From Roseivivax sp. GX 12232 (GTDB lineage: Bacteria; Pseudomonadota; Alphaproteobacteria; Rhodobacterales; Rhodobacteraceae), in the NCBI RefSeq assembly GCF_021272185.1, contig NZ_JAJSEC010000006.1, positions 1 to 64,000 on the forward strand: 64,000 nt of DNA, written 5' to 3'. Under the pieces are notes generated by a model. It was not told the DNA's origin and ran no database searches. It saw only the letters and a list, made by a program, of their open reading frames with translations. The position numbers and the translations under genes are program-made. Of the stretch, positions 26,288 to 35,323 are shown one piece after another (within the stretch, counting starts at the first letter, position 1; each line of letters begins with the position of its first letter).

Positions 26288-27205
26288 ATGATGATCCTCA
26301 GACGGCTCTTCAAGGCGGTCCTCGCCGTGGTCGCCCTCCTGGCGCTGGTCGCCTGCGCGCTGCAGGTCGGCCATTCCACCGACAGCACCCTGCCGCCCCG
26401 CGAAGAGGGCACGCTGCGCGTCGCCACCCACAACGTGCATTACATCTGGGCCAACCGCGCCGAGGGCGCCTGGTCGCGCGCCGACTGGGCCAGCCGCGCG
26501 CCGGCCATGGATGCCGCCTTCAAGGCGCTCGACGCCGACATCGTGGCCTTCCAGGAAATGGAAAGCTTCGCGGGCGGCAATTCCGACGAAGAGAACCTGG
26601 CCCGCGACTACCTGCTCGCGCGCAACCCGGGCTATTCCGCCGCCGCCGTCGGCGACTGGCGCAGCTTCCCCTCGACCCAGCCGATCTTCTACCGCAGCGC
26701 GCGGCTCGAGCAGATCGACCAGGGGTGGTTCTTCTTCTCCGACACGCCCGACGTGATCTATTCGCGCACCTTCGACGGCTCCTACCCGGCCTTCGCCTCC
26801 TGGGCGCGGTTCCGCGACCGCGACGGCGGGCAGAGCTTCACTGTGATGAACCTGCATTACGAATACAGCAGCGGCTCGAACCGCCTGAAGTCCGCAGAGC
26901 TGACCGCCGAGAGGCTCGGCCCCCGCCGGGCCGAGGGGCCGGTGATCCTGACCGGCGATCTGAACGCCCGGCGCGGCGCGCCCACGGTGGAGATCCTCGC
27001 AGAGACCGGCCTGCGCTTTCTCGAGGTGCCCGGCGCGACCTATCACTTCGACCGCGGGCTGAACCTCTTTGGCGCGATCGACCATATCGCGCTCAGCCCC
27101 GAGCTGACCCTGGAGGCCGGGCCGGTGACGCTGCAGAAGCGATTCGCCGGGGAATGGCCCTCGGATCACTACCCGGTGGTGGCCGATATCGCCTTCGGGT
27201 CGTGA
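26288..27205 (+). CDS. Endonuclease/exonuclease/phosphatase-family protein, membrane-anchored or exported
   Basis: A 305-residue EEP-fold protein. An N-terminal hydrophobic segment (about 8-24, ending VACAL) looks like a signal anchor or lipoprotein signal. The DNase I-like motifs are present: THNVHY near 47, FQEMES near 92, TGDLNARRG near 223, AIDHIA near 260 and SDHYPVVADI at the end. It likely hydrolyses a phosphodiester or phosphomonoester outside the cytoplasm; substrate unknown. The start is one of two adjacent ATGs (26288, 26291). The long frame upstream to 25826 is the shadow of the DUF2252 gene. Confidence 0.88.
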   Translation: MMILRRLFKAVLAVVALLALVACALQVGHSTDSTLPPREEGTLRVATHNVHYIWANRAEGAWSRADWASRAPAMDAAFKALDADIVAFQEMESFAGGNSDEENLARDYLLARNPGYSAAAVGDWRSFPSTQPIFYRSARLEQIDQGWFFFSDTPDVIYSRTFDGSYPAFASWARFRDRDGGQSFTVMNLHYEYSSGSNRLKSAELTAERLGPRRAEGPVILTGDLNARRGAPTVEILAETGLRFLEVPGATYHFDRGLNLFGAIDHIALSPELTLEAGPVTLQKRFAGEWPSDHYPVVADIAFGS

Positions 27206-27311
27206 CCCCGAGGCCGCGATTCGCGGCTTGCGGGCTGCGCGCACTTCACTTGTGGGGTCCCCCAAGATACCGTAGCGCCTGATCTGATACGGGGAATATC
27301 TGGGGACAATC

Positions 27312-28121
27312 GTGGCGCATATCATCGTTGTGGGGAACGAAAAGGGGGGCGCGGGCAAGTCGACCGTGTCGATGCATATCGCCTCGGCGCTGGTGCGTCT
27401 GGGCTATCGCGTCGGCGCGCTGGATCTCGATCTGCGCCAGCAGAGCTTTGGCCGCTACGTCAACAACCGCCGCAATTACGCCGCCTCGGCCGGCATGGAA
27501 TTGCCGGTGCCGACCTATATCGAGCTGCCCGAGATCGACAAGGACAGCCTGCCGCCGGGCGAGAACCTCTATGATCACCGGCTGTCCGCCGCCATCGCCA
27601 CGCTGGAGCCCGATTCCGACTTCGTGCTGATCGACTGCCCCGGCTCGCACACCCGGCTGAGCCAGGTGGCGCATTCGCTGGCCGACACGCTGGTCACGCC
27701 GCTCAACGACAGTTTCGTCGATTTCGACCTCTTGGCGCATATCGCCTCGGACGGGGTCAAGATCGAGGGCCCCTCGGTCTATTCCGAGATGGTCTGGAAC
27801 GCCCGCCAGCTGCGCGCCCAGGCCGGGCTCACGCCGATCGACTGGGTGGTGCTGCGCAACCGGCTCGGCGCCCAGCAGATGGTCAACAAGCAGAAGATGG
27901 AAAAGGCGCTCGACCGGCTGTCGAAGCGCATCGGCTTCCGCATCGCGCCGGGTTTCTCGGAACGGGTGGTCTTCCGCGAGCTCTTCCCGCGCGGGCTGAC
28001 GCTGCTCGATCTCAAGGACGTGGGCGTCAAGCAGCTCAACATCTCCAATATCGCCGCCCGGCAGGAGCTGCGCGAGCTTCTGAAGGCGCTGAACCTGCCC
28101 GGCGTCGAGGTCAGCCTCTGA
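27312..28121 (+). CDS. mipZ: Division-plane positioning ATPase MipZ
   Basis: A 269-residue ParA/MinD-family ATPase. The deviant Walker A is KGGAGKST (11-18) and the switch DLDLRQQSFGRY is near 38-49. DFVLIDCPGSHTRLSQ forms the Walker B/A' part. Length and RYVNNRR, LNDSFVDFDLL and WVVLRNRL identify MipZ, which forms a gradient from ParB at the poles and blocks FtsZ there. GTG start at 27312. A small membrane protein follows with TGATG overlap. Confidence 0.95.
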   Translation: MAHIIVVGNEKGGAGKSTVSMHIASALVRLGYRVGALDLDLRQQSFGRYVNNRRNYAASAGMELPVPTYIELPEIDKDSLPPGENLYDHRLSAAIATLEPDSDFVLIDCPGSHTRLSQVAHSLADTLVTPLNDSFVDFDLLAHIASDGVKIEGPSVYSEMVWNARQLRAQAGLTPIDWVVLRNRLGAQQMVNKQKMEKALDRLSKRIGFRIAPGFSERVVFRELFPRGLTLLDLKDVGVKQLNISNIAARQELRELLKALNLPGVEVSL

Positions 28122-28321
28122 TGGCCGGGAACGGGCCCGGCCGGGGCGAGCTGATCTTCCGGCTGTGCTTCAGCATCGGCGGGCTGGGCCTGCTGGCCGC
28201 CGCGGTGGCGATCCGGGGCATGCCGCGCGGCGCCGCGCTCTTCGAGGTCTTCGGCATCGCCGGGGTCTTCTTCCTCGGCACCGCGCTCTGGTCGGCCTGG
28301 CGGCTCTGGACCCGGCGCTAG
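28121..28321 (+). CDS. Small two-helix membrane protein downstream of mipZ
   Basis: A 66-residue protein with two hydrophobic segments (about 11-30 and 39-58) and a basic end WRLWTRR. Its ATG overlaps the mipZ stop by one base (TGATG), so it is probably co-translated. I do not recognise a family. A role linked to MipZ is suggested only by position. Confidence 0.7.
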   Translation: MAGNGPGRGELIFRLCFSIGGLGLLAAAVAIRGMPRGAALFEVFGIAGVFFLGTALWSAWRLWTRR

Positions 28322-28388
28322 CCCCCTTGCCATTCCCGCCCCGGGCGGAAATTCTCGCCCCCGGATGTGACCCAGGCGGGAGGATGGC

Positions 28389-29156
28389 ATGGCGGCACCG
28401 AAGAACCCCTTCAAGGCGGCGCTGGCGGCGGGCGAGCGGCAGATCGGGCTCTGGATGGGCTTTGCCGATCCCTATGCCGCCGAGGTGGTGGCCCGCGCGG
28501 GCTTCGACTGGCTGCTGATCGACGGCGAACACGCGCCCAACGACCTGGCCGCCATCGCCCGGCAGATGCAGGTCATCAGCCCGCACAGCCACCCGATCGT
28601 GCGCCTGCCCATGGGCGAGCCCTGGCTGATCAAGCAGGTGCTCGACACCGGGGTGCAGACGCTGCTGATCCCCATGGTGAACTCCGCCGAGGAGGCCCGC
28701 GCGCTGGTCCGCGCCATGCGCTACCCGCCCGAGGGCATCCGCGGCATGGGCGGCGCCTTGGGCCGCGCGACTAACTTCGGGCGGGACAAGGATTACGTCG
28801 CCAGCGCCAACGACCAGATGTGCCTGATCGTGCAGGTGGAGACCGGCGCCGCGCTCGAGGCGCTGGACGAGATCCTCGCGGTCGAGGGCGTCGACGGGGT
28901 CTTCGTCGGCCCCGCCGATCTGTCGGCCGACCTGGGCTACCCGGGCCGCGCCGATGCGCCCGAGATGCGCCAGGTGGTGGCCGAGACGCTGGCGCGCATC
29001 GCCGCCTCGGAGAAGGCCGGCGGCATCATCGACTTCTCGGACGCGGCCATCGCGGCGCATTTCGAGGCCGGGGCGCAATTTGTGGCCGTCGGCGCGGATG
29101 TGACCTTCCTGGCCCAGGGGCTGAGCGCGCTTTCGGCAAAATGGCGCGGGCGTTAA
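28389..29156 (+). CDS. HpcH/HpaI-type class II aldolase
   Basis: A 255-residue metal-dependent pyruvate aldolase of the HpaI/GarL/RhmA group, which cleaves 2-keto-4-hydroxy acids to pyruvate and an aldehyde. Visible are LIDGEHAPND (catalytic/arginine-loop region near 41-50), QTLLIPMVNSAEEA, the metal-ligand segments VQVETGAALE and VDGVFVGPADLSADLG, and the closing FVAVGADVTFL. The closest named substrate is 4-hydroxy-2-oxoheptanedioate, but no homoprotocatechuate pathway genes are near, so the physiological substrate is open. Confidence 0.92.
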   Translation: MAAPKNPFKAALAAGERQIGLWMGFADPYAAEVVARAGFDWLLIDGEHAPNDLAAIARQMQVISPHSHPIVRLPMGEPWLIKQVLDTGVQTLLIPMVNSAEEARALVRAMRYPPEGIRGMGGALGRATNFGRDKDYVASANDQMCLIVQVETGAALEALDEILAVEGVDGVFVGPADLSADLGYPGRADAPEMRQVVAETLARIAASEKAGGIIDFSDAAIAAHFEAGAQFVAVGADVTFLAQGLSALSAKWRGR

Positions 29157-29191
29157 CCCTTACTTGAGAGGTCGCGCGGCAGGATGCGGGC

Positions 29192-29608
29192 ATGGTGATC
29201 CGTGTCCTGGCCCTGCTCGCGGCCTGTTTCTGTCTGTCCTGCAATTCCGGCGGCCCGGGGTTTTCCGGTCTGCCCGCAGAGACGGTGACGCAGGACGGCT
29301 CGCGCTTCCTCCTCCGCCGCGACGGCCCGCTTCTGGAGGCGCAGCGCGTCTCGCCGGAATGGCTGCCGCGCTTCCAGCCGGTGGCGCGCAAGGCCGGCAC
29401 GGCCGCGGAACGGCGCACCGGCTGCCGGGTGGCCTGGGTGACCGGCGACCAGGCGATGATGCTCCTCGGCCTCGCCTGCCCCGGCGGCCCCGACCCGCCG
29501 CCGCCCCCGCGCAACCGCTACTGGAGCTGCGAGGCGCTGACCCAAAGCCGCGACCTCGGCGGCGGCCTCACGGCGAGCGACATCGCGCTGAGCTGCCGGC
29601 GGCGGTGA
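29192..29608 (+). CDS. Small putative lipoprotein, unrecognised
   Basis: A 138-residue protein with an N-terminal hydrophobic stretch and lipobox-like CLSC (Cys 17). It has four further cysteines (GCRVAW, LACPG, WSCEAL, LSCRRR), consistent with two disulfides in the periplasm. No family recognised. It lies just before the GCGGT microsatellite and converges with a GNAT gene. Confidence 0.6.
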   Translation: MVIRVLALLAACFCLSCNSGGPGFSGLPAETVTQDGSRFLLRRDGPLLEAQRVSPEWLPRFQPVARKAGTAAERRTGCRVAWVTGDQAMMLLGLACPGGPDPPPPPRNRYWSCEALTQSRDLGGGLTASDIALSCRRR

Positions 29609-29725
29609 GGGTTTGGGGTGGGTTGGCGTGGTGGTGAAGGTTGGGCGAGGAGGTTACGCCCGGCGACCGGCGGTGTGGAGGCCACCTCCCACCACCAGCA
29701 GACCTGATGTAGCGCCCTGCAACCT

Positions 29726-29815
29726 GCGGTGCGGTGCGGTGCGGTGCGGTGCGGTGCGGTGCGGTGCGGTGCGGTGCGGTGCGGTGCGGTGCGGTGCGGT
29801 GCGGTGCGGTGCGGT
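29726..29815. repeat. Pentanucleotide microsatellite, 18 perfect copies of GCGGT
   Basis: 90 bases of uninterrupted GCGGT lie between convergent genes. It ends 10 bases from the stop of the minus-strand GNAT gene at 29826 and 118 bases after the stop of the lipoprotein gene. The perfect, uninterrupted units imply recent expansion and likely length variation. Confidence 0.97.
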
Positions 29816-29825
29816 GAAAGATCCC

Positions 29826-30353
29826 TCAGCTCTGCTCACCGCCAAGGCGCTTCTCGAAGAACAGGCTCGAACGGTTGGGCACATAAGGCGGAAAGACCCC
29901 GCGCTCGCTGAAACCCGCCCGCTCGTAGAGCCGTCGCGCCGCGTCCAGGCCGCGCCCGGTCTCCAAGCGCAGGACGGTGAGGCCCTCGGCCCGCGCTTCG
30001 GTCTCGAGATGGGCGAGAAGCTCCTCGCCCACCCCGCGTCCGCGGGCGGCTTCGCTGACGAAGAGGGATTTTACCTCGCCGGTGCGCTCGGGGGCGCGCC
30101 CGGCACGGTCCTCGCGTTTGAGCGCCACGGTGCCTAAAACCTCGGCATCATCCAGAGCCGCACCGTCGAGCGCAACGCCCTCCACCCCCTCAAACGCCGC
30201 CCAGAGCGTCACCTCGGGCGCGGCGAGCGCGGGCAGGTCCAGGAACGCATTCTCCTCGGGCGGGAACATCGCCTGCATCAGCGCGTGGCTCTGGCGCAGA
30301 ACCGCCGCGATCGGGGGCGAAAAGGGGTCGACCTTTGCGATGCGGAGGGGCAT
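29826..30353 (-). CDS. GNAT-family N-acetyltransferase
   Basis: A 175-residue acetyltransferase. The acetyl-CoA motif A is VKSLFVSEAARGRGVGEELLAHLETEA (about 93-120), with a following RRLYERAGFSERG. The N-terminal half is less typical. Substrate unknown. Its 3' end abuts the GCGGT repeat, and its start faces the smc promoter region. Confidence 0.88.
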   Translation of the reverse strand: MPLRIAKVDPFSPPIAAVLRQSHALMQAMFPPEENAFLDLPALAAPEVTLWAAFEGVEGVALDGAALDDAEVLGTVALKREDRAGRAPERTGEVKSLFVSEAARGRGVGEELLAHLETEARAEGLTVLRLETGRGLDAARRLYERAGFSERGVFPPYVPNRSSLFFEKRLGGEQS

Positions 30354-30552
30354 GGGGCGGCCTGTCTCTTGCTGCTGCGCGGCACAGAGAACCCGTGGTT
30401 CGCGCCGCGGTCAACCATGCCAAATCTCGCTCATCCGCCGATATCTTGTGGATAACGAGCGGATCACCGCCATATGAGCGGCATTTTGTTTGACTCGCCG
30501 CGACCCGCGCGGCCACCATCGTCGTCAAACGCGGAATCGGGGGCCCGGGCCT

Positions 30553-33500
30553 TTGCGCTTTTCGAAACTCAAACTCACCGGCTTCAAAAGCTTCGTGGAC
30601 CCCACGGACCTGATCATCGCCGACGGGCTGACCGGCGTCGTCGGGCCCAACGGCTGCGGCAAGTCCAACCTGCTCGAAGCGCTGCGCTGGGTCATGGGCG
30701 AGAACCGCCCCACCGCCATGCGCGGCGGCGGCATGGAAGACGTGATCTTCGCGGGCTCGGGCTCGCGCCCGGCGCGCAACTTCGCCGAGGTCACGCTGCA
30801 GATCGACAACAGCGAACGGCTCGCCCCCTCGGGCTTCAACGACAGCGACCAGCTCGAGATCATCCGCCGCATCACCCGCGACGCGGGCTCGGCCTACAAG
30901 GCCAACGGCAAGGACACCCGGGCGCGCGACGTGCAGATGCTCTTCGCCGATGCCTCGACCGGGGCGCAGTCGCCGGCGCTGGTCCGGCAGGGCCAGATCT
31001 CCGAGCTGATCAACGCCAAGCCGAAGTCGCGGCGCCGCATCCTCGAGGATGCCGCCGGCATCGCGGGCCTCTACCAGCGCCGCCACGAGGCGGAGCTGAA
31101 GCTGAAGAACACCGAGGCCAATCTCACCCGCGTCGACGACGTGATCGAGGGGCTCGCGAGCCAGCTTTCGAGCCTCGCGCGGCAGGCCCGGCAGGCCGCC
31201 CGCTACCGCGCCATCGGCGAGGAGCTGCGGCAGGCCGAGGGGCTGCTTCTCTACCGCCGCTGGCGCGACGCCGACACCGCCCGCGCCCGCGCCGAAGAGG
31301 CCCTGCGCGAACGCGTCAGCGGCGCCGCCCGTGCCGAGAAGGCCGCGCGCGAGGCCGCCACCCAGCGCGAGGCCCAGGAAGAGCGCCTGCCGCCGCTCCG
31401 CGACGAGGAATCCGTCGCCGCCGCGATCCTGCAGCGGCTGACCGTGGAGCGCGACACGCTCAAGGACGAGAAGGCCCGCGCCGAGGATACGATCAACACG
31501 CTGACCCGGCGCATCGACCAGCTCACCCATGACATCGACCGCGAGAGCGGCTTGAACCGCGACGCCGGCGAGACCATCGAACGGCTCGAATGGGAGGCCC
31601 GCGAGCTGGCCCGCGCCGGCGAAGGCCACGAGGACCGCGTCGCCGAGGCTTCGGAGGCCGCGCATGACGCGGCCGCGGTCCTGCAGGACCGCGAGGGGCT
31701 CTTGTCCGAGCGCACCGAGGATGTCGCCCGGCTCGCCGCGCGCCACCAGTCGGCGCATCGCTACCTCGCCGACATGCAGAAGACCCTCGACCGCCACGAG
31801 GGCGAGGCCGCCCGCGCCCGCGACACCGTGCGCGAGGCCGAGGCGCGGCTCGAGGCCACGACCGACCGCAAGACCGCCGCCGCCGAGGAGCTGGCCCAGG
31901 CCCAGGACACCGCCGCCCGCGCCGAGGAGGTCCTCTCCGAGGCCGAGGCCGCCCGCGCCGAGACCCAGTCGCGCGAGGCCGAGGCGCGCAGCGAACGCAG
32001 CTCCGCCGAGGGCGAGCTGAACGCGCTCAGCGCCGAGGTCACGGCGCTGGCGCGGCTTCTCGACCGCGACACCGCCGAGGGCGGGCAGATCCTCGACCGG
32101 CTGCAGGTCGAACAGGGCTTCGAAAAGGCGCTCGGCGCCGCGCTCGCCGACGATCTGCGCGCCCCCGAGGTGGAGGCCGACGGCCCCTCGGGCTGGACCG
32201 TGCTGCCGGCCTATGACGCCGCCCAGCCACTGCCCCAGGGGGTCACCGCGCTGACCCAGCATGTCTCGGTGCCCGACGTCCTGGAACGCCGGATGAGCCA
32301 GATCGGCCTGGTCGAGCCCGAGGACGGCACGGCGCTGCAGCGCCACCTGAAGCCGGGCCAGCGGCTGGTCAGCCGCGACGGCGATCTGTGGCGCTGGGAC
32401 GGCTACCGCGCCTGGTCCGAGGACATGCCCTCGGCCGCGGCGCTCAGGCTCGAGCAGCTGAACCGCCTCGAGGCGCTGAAGCAGGAGGTCAACCGCGCCG
32501 AATCGCAGCTCGCCGGCGCGCGCCAGGCGCATGAGGCGCTGCAGACCCGGCTGGCCGATCTGACCCGCGCCGACAAGGAGGCCCGCGAAGCCCGCCGCGC
32601 CGCCGACCAGGCGGTGACCGAGGCGAGCCGGACGCTGAACCGCGCCGAGGCCGACCGCGACATGGCCGAAGGGCGGCTCGACAGCGCGCGGCTCTCGGTC
32701 GGGCGCCACGAGGACGAGGCCACCGCCGCGCGCAAGCAGGTCACCGAGGCCGAGCGCAGCGTCGCCGAGCTGGGCGACCTCGAGGCCGCCCGCGCCGAGG
32801 TCGAGGACATCAAGCTGACCGTCGAGGCGGCGCGGATGACCATGATGGCCAAGCGCTCCGCCCATGACGAGCTGCGCCGCGAGGGCGAGGCCCGCACCGC
32901 CCGCAGCCAGCAGGTCACCAAGGAGCTCTCGGGCTGGCGCCACCGGCTCGAGACCGCCAAGGGCCGCAGCGCGGAACTGGCCGAGCGCAAGGACCTGGCC
33001 GCCGAGGAACTGGCCGAGGCCAAGGACCGGCCGGCCGAGCTCGAGGCGCAGCACGACAAGCTCAGCCGCTCCATCGAGGAGGCCGAGGCCCGCCGCCGCA
33101 CCGCCGCCGACACCCTGGCCGAGGCCGAGACCCTGCTGCGCGACGCCGTGACCGGCGAGCGCGAGGCCGAACGGCTGGCCTCCGAGGCGCGCGAGGCCCG
33201 CGCCGCCGCCGAGGCCCGCGCCGAGGCTGCCCGCGAGGCGGTGACGACCGCCGCCGAGCGCATCGACGAGGAACAGGAAACCACCCCCGAGGCGCTGCTG
33301 ACCCGGCTCGACGTCACCCCCGAGGAGATCCCCGCCGCCGACCAGATCGACACCCAGGTCAACGCGCTGAAACGCCAGCGCGACGCGCTCGGCGCGGTCA
33401 ACCTGCGCGCCGAGGAGGACGCCCGCGAGGTCCAGGAGGAACACGACACGCTCGCCAGCGAGAAGGCCGACCTCGAAGAGGCGGTGAAGGCCCTGCGCAC

Positions 33501-34008
33501 CGGCATCTCCTCGCTCAACCGCGAGGGCCGCGAGCGGCTCCTGACCGCCTTCGAGCAGGTGAACGCCAATTTCTCGATGCTCTTCACGCATCTCTTCAAC
33601 GGCGGCGAGGCGAACCTCGTCATGGTCGAAAGCGACGACCCGCTGGAAGCCGGGCTCGAGATCATGTGCCAGCCGCCGGGCAAGAAGCTCTCGACCCTGT
33701 CGCTCCTGTCGGGCGGTGAGCAGACGCTGACCGCGCTGGCGCTGATCTTCGCGGTCTTCCTCGCGAACCCCGCGCCGATCTGCGTCCTCGACGAGGTCGA
33801 CGCGCCGCTCGACGACGCCAATGTGACCCGCTTCTGCGACATGCTCGACGAGATGTGCCGCCGCACCGACACGCGCTTTTTGATCATCACCCACCACGCG
33901 GTGACCATGGCGCGCATGGACCGGCTCTTCGGGGTGACGATGCAGGAACAGGGGGTCAGCCAGCTTGTCTCGGTCGACCTCAAGAAGGCCGAGAAGATGG
34001 TGGCCTGA
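30553..34008 (+). CDS. smc: Chromosome segregation ATPase SMC
   Basis: A 1151-residue SMC with Walker A GPNGCGKSN (31-39), long coiled coils (about 165-490 and 660-1000), a hinge around 500-620, ABC signature LSGGEQ (1052-1057) and Walker B ICVLDEVDAP (1077-1086). It compacts and resolves the chromosome. The TTG at 30553 gives MRFSKLKLTGFKSFVDP, which fits the family. The GTG/ATG-like frame from 30490 adds 21 basic residues not seen in SMC. No scpA or scpB is in the window. Confidence 0.96.
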   Translation: MRFSKLKLTGFKSFVDPTDLIIADGLTGVVGPNGCGKSNLLEALRWVMGENRPTAMRGGGMEDVIFAGSGSRPARNFAEVTLQIDNSERLAPSGFNDSDQLEIIRRITRDAGSAYKANGKDTRARDVQMLFADASTGAQSPALVRQGQISELINAKPKSRRRILEDAAGIAGLYQRRHEAELKLKNTEANLTRVDDVIEGLASQLSSLARQARQAARYRAIGEELRQAEGLLLYRRWRDADTARARAEEALRERVSGAARAEKAAREAATQREAQEERLPPLRDEESVAAAILQRLTVERDTLKDEKARAEDTINTLTRRIDQLTHDIDRESGLNRDAGETIERLEWEARELARAGEGHEDRVAEASEAAHDAAAVLQDREGLLSERTEDVARLAARHQSAHRYLADMQKTLDRHEGEAARARDTVREAEARLEATTDRKTAAAEELAQAQDTAARAEEVLSEAEAARAETQSREAEARSERSSAEGELNALSAEVTALARLLDRDTAEGGQILDRLQVEQGFEKALGAALADDLRAPEVEADGPSGWTVLPAYDAAQPLPQGVTALTQHVSVPDVLERRMSQIGLVEPEDGTALQRHLKPGQRLVSRDGDLWRWDGYRAWSEDMPSAAALRLEQLNRLEALKQEVNRAESQLAGARQAHEALQTRLADLTRADKEAREARRAADQAVTEASRTLNRAEADRDMAEGRLDSARLSVGRHEDEATAARKQVTEAERSVAELGDLEAARAEVEDIKLTVEAARMTMMAKRSAHDELRREGEARTARSQQVTKELSGWRHRLETAKGRSAELAERKDLAAEELAEAKDRPAELEAQHDKLSRSIEEAEARRRTAADTLAEAETLLRDAVTGEREAERLASEAREARAAAEARAEAAREAVTTAAERIDEEQETTPEALLTRLDVTPEEIPAADQIDTQVNALKRQRDALGAVNLRAEEDAREVQEEHDTLASEKADLEEAVKALRTGISSLNREGRERLLTAFEQVNANFSMLFTHLFNGGEANLVMVESDDPLEAGLEIMCQPPGKKLSTLSLLSGGEQTLTALALIFAVFLANPAPICVLDEVDAPLDDANVTRFCDMLDEMCRRTDTRFLIITHHAVTMARMDRLFGVTMQEQGVSQLVSVDLKKAEKMVA

Positions 34009-34050
34009 GGCGCCCCGCGGGCCCCGCCCAAGCGGCAGGGCCCGGCGCCT
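34008..34050. terminator. Hairpin between convergent smc and lytic transglycosylase genes
   Basis: AGGCGCC (34008-34014) and GGCGCCT (34044-34050) enclose further complementary GGGCCC segments. It has no T-run, but the position between convergent stops suits a bidirectional terminator. Confidence 0.4.
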
Positions 34051-34059
34051 GGATCTTGC

Positions 34060-35235
34060 TTACAGCCGATTCAGCAGCTCGCGCGTCGGCCAGGCGTCCG
34101 CCGGCAGGCCCAGCTCGCGCTGGACGTCGCGCACCGCCGCGCGGGTGCCCGCGCCGAGGATGCCGTCGGCGCCGCCCACGTCATAGCCGCGCGCCTGCAG
34201 CTTTTCCTGGAGCCGCACCATCTCTTCGCCCGAGAGACCGGGCGCGGGATTGCCCGCGTCGTAGATCCCCGCGCCCTCGAGGCGGGTGGCGAAATAGGCG
34301 GCGGTCAGCACATAGGTGAAGCTCTTGTTCCACTCGAAGAGCACCGGGAAATTGGGATAGGCGAGGAAGGCCGGGCCGTCCTTGCCCTGCGGCAGCAGGA
34401 TCGAGGCGGGCAGGTCCGGGCGGTCGATCTCGCCGTCGCGGGCGCTGACGCCCATGGCGGCCCAGTCGCCCGCGGGCTTCCGGGTTTCGAGCCCGGTCTG
34501 ATACCAGTCGAACTCCGCCGGCAGCGAGACCTCCTCGAGCCAGGGCTCGCCCGCGCGCCAGCCGAGATCGGCCAGCATCGCCGCGCCGGACATCAGCGCG
34601 TCCTCTTCAGAGGTCTTCAGCGTCACCTTGCCGTCGCCGTCGCCGTCGATCCCGTTGGTCAGGATGTCCTCGGGCAGCATCTGCACCATGCCGATCTCGC
34701 CGGCCCAGGCGCCGGTGGTGGTCGCCGGGTCGAAATCGCCGCGTTCGGCCAGTTCCATCGCGGCGAAGACCTGCGGGCGGAAGAGCTCGGGGCGGCGGCA
34801 GTCATGCGCCAGGGTCGCCAGCGCGTCGGCGGTGTTGAAGTCGCCCTGCACCGCGCCGAAGTCCGTCTCGAAGGCCCAGAAGGCCAGGAGCACGCCGCGC
34901 GGCACGCCAAAGCGCTCCTCGATGCGGTCGAAAGTGGCATCGTAGCGCTCGCCCATCTGGCGGCCCCGGTCGAGCCGGTTCTGGCTGATCAGGCGGCGCG
35001 AGAAGTCGATAAAGGGCGCCTGGAAGATGCCCTGGCGGCGGTCGGCGGCCAGGACCGACTGGTCGCGGCTGACCGAGGCCAGGAAACGCTCGGCGCTGGC
35101 GGGCGCGATGCCGCGCGCCACGGCCTCCTCCTTGAGGCCGGCCTTGAAGGCGGTGAAATCGCCGCCGCAGGCCTGTGCGAAGGCCGAGGCGGGCATGGCC
35201 AGGAAGGCCAGCGCTAGGGCGGTCGTTCGGAACAT
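34060..35235 (-). CDS. Lytic murein transglycosylase (MltB-like) with C-terminal peptidoglycan-binding domain
   Basis: A 391-residue exported enzyme. A signal peptide ends near residue 20 (ASAFA). The SLT_2/MltB catalytic domain has its catalytic Glu at E123 in AFWAFETDFGAVQGDF. The C-terminal PG_binding_1 repeat is at about 340-391 (LQEKLQARGYDVGGADGILGAGTRAAVRDVQ). It cleaves the glycan to 1,6-anhydro-muropeptides in the periplasm. The ATG at 35235 follows GGGGGAAA; earlier starts are not signal-like. Confidence 0.93.
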   Translation of the reverse strand: MFRTTALALAFLAMPASAFAQACGGDFTAFKAGLKEEAVARGIAPASAERFLASVSRDQSVLAADRRQGIFQAPFIDFSRRLISQNRLDRGRQMGERYDATFDRIEERFGVPRGVLLAFWAFETDFGAVQGDFNTADALATLAHDCRRPELFRPQVFAAMELAERGDFDPATTTGAWAGEIGMVQMLPEDILTNGIDGDGDGKVTLKTSEEDALMSGAAMLADLGWRAGEPWLEEVSLPAEFDWYQTGLETRKPAGDWAAMGVSARDGEIDRPDLPASILLPQGKDGPAFLAYPNFPVLFEWNKSFTYVLTAAYFATRLEGAGIYDAGNPAPGLSGEEMVRLQEKLQARGYDVGGADGILGAGTRAAVRDVQRELGLPADAWPTRELLNRL

Positions 35236-35323
35236 GGGTTTCCCCCGGTGTGGTTCTGAAATCGCGCGGTCTCTAGCAGCGCCGGGGCGGGCTGGGAAGC
35301 GCGCCGCCCCGGGCATGGCCCGC

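Noticed and set aside
29726-29815. CRISPR-like array
   Set aside because: Units are 5 bases with no spacers; no cas genes. No other CRISPR candidate was seen in the window.
29613-30137. Open frame reading through the GCGGT array as repeated CGAVR
   Set aside because: The protein is just the translated microsatellite plus the antisense of the GNAT gene.
30190-33897. 1235-codon open frame antisense to smc
   Set aside because: It mirrors the codon pattern of smc in very GC-rich DNA (long runs of G, L, A, V, R), has no domain and covers a certain gene.
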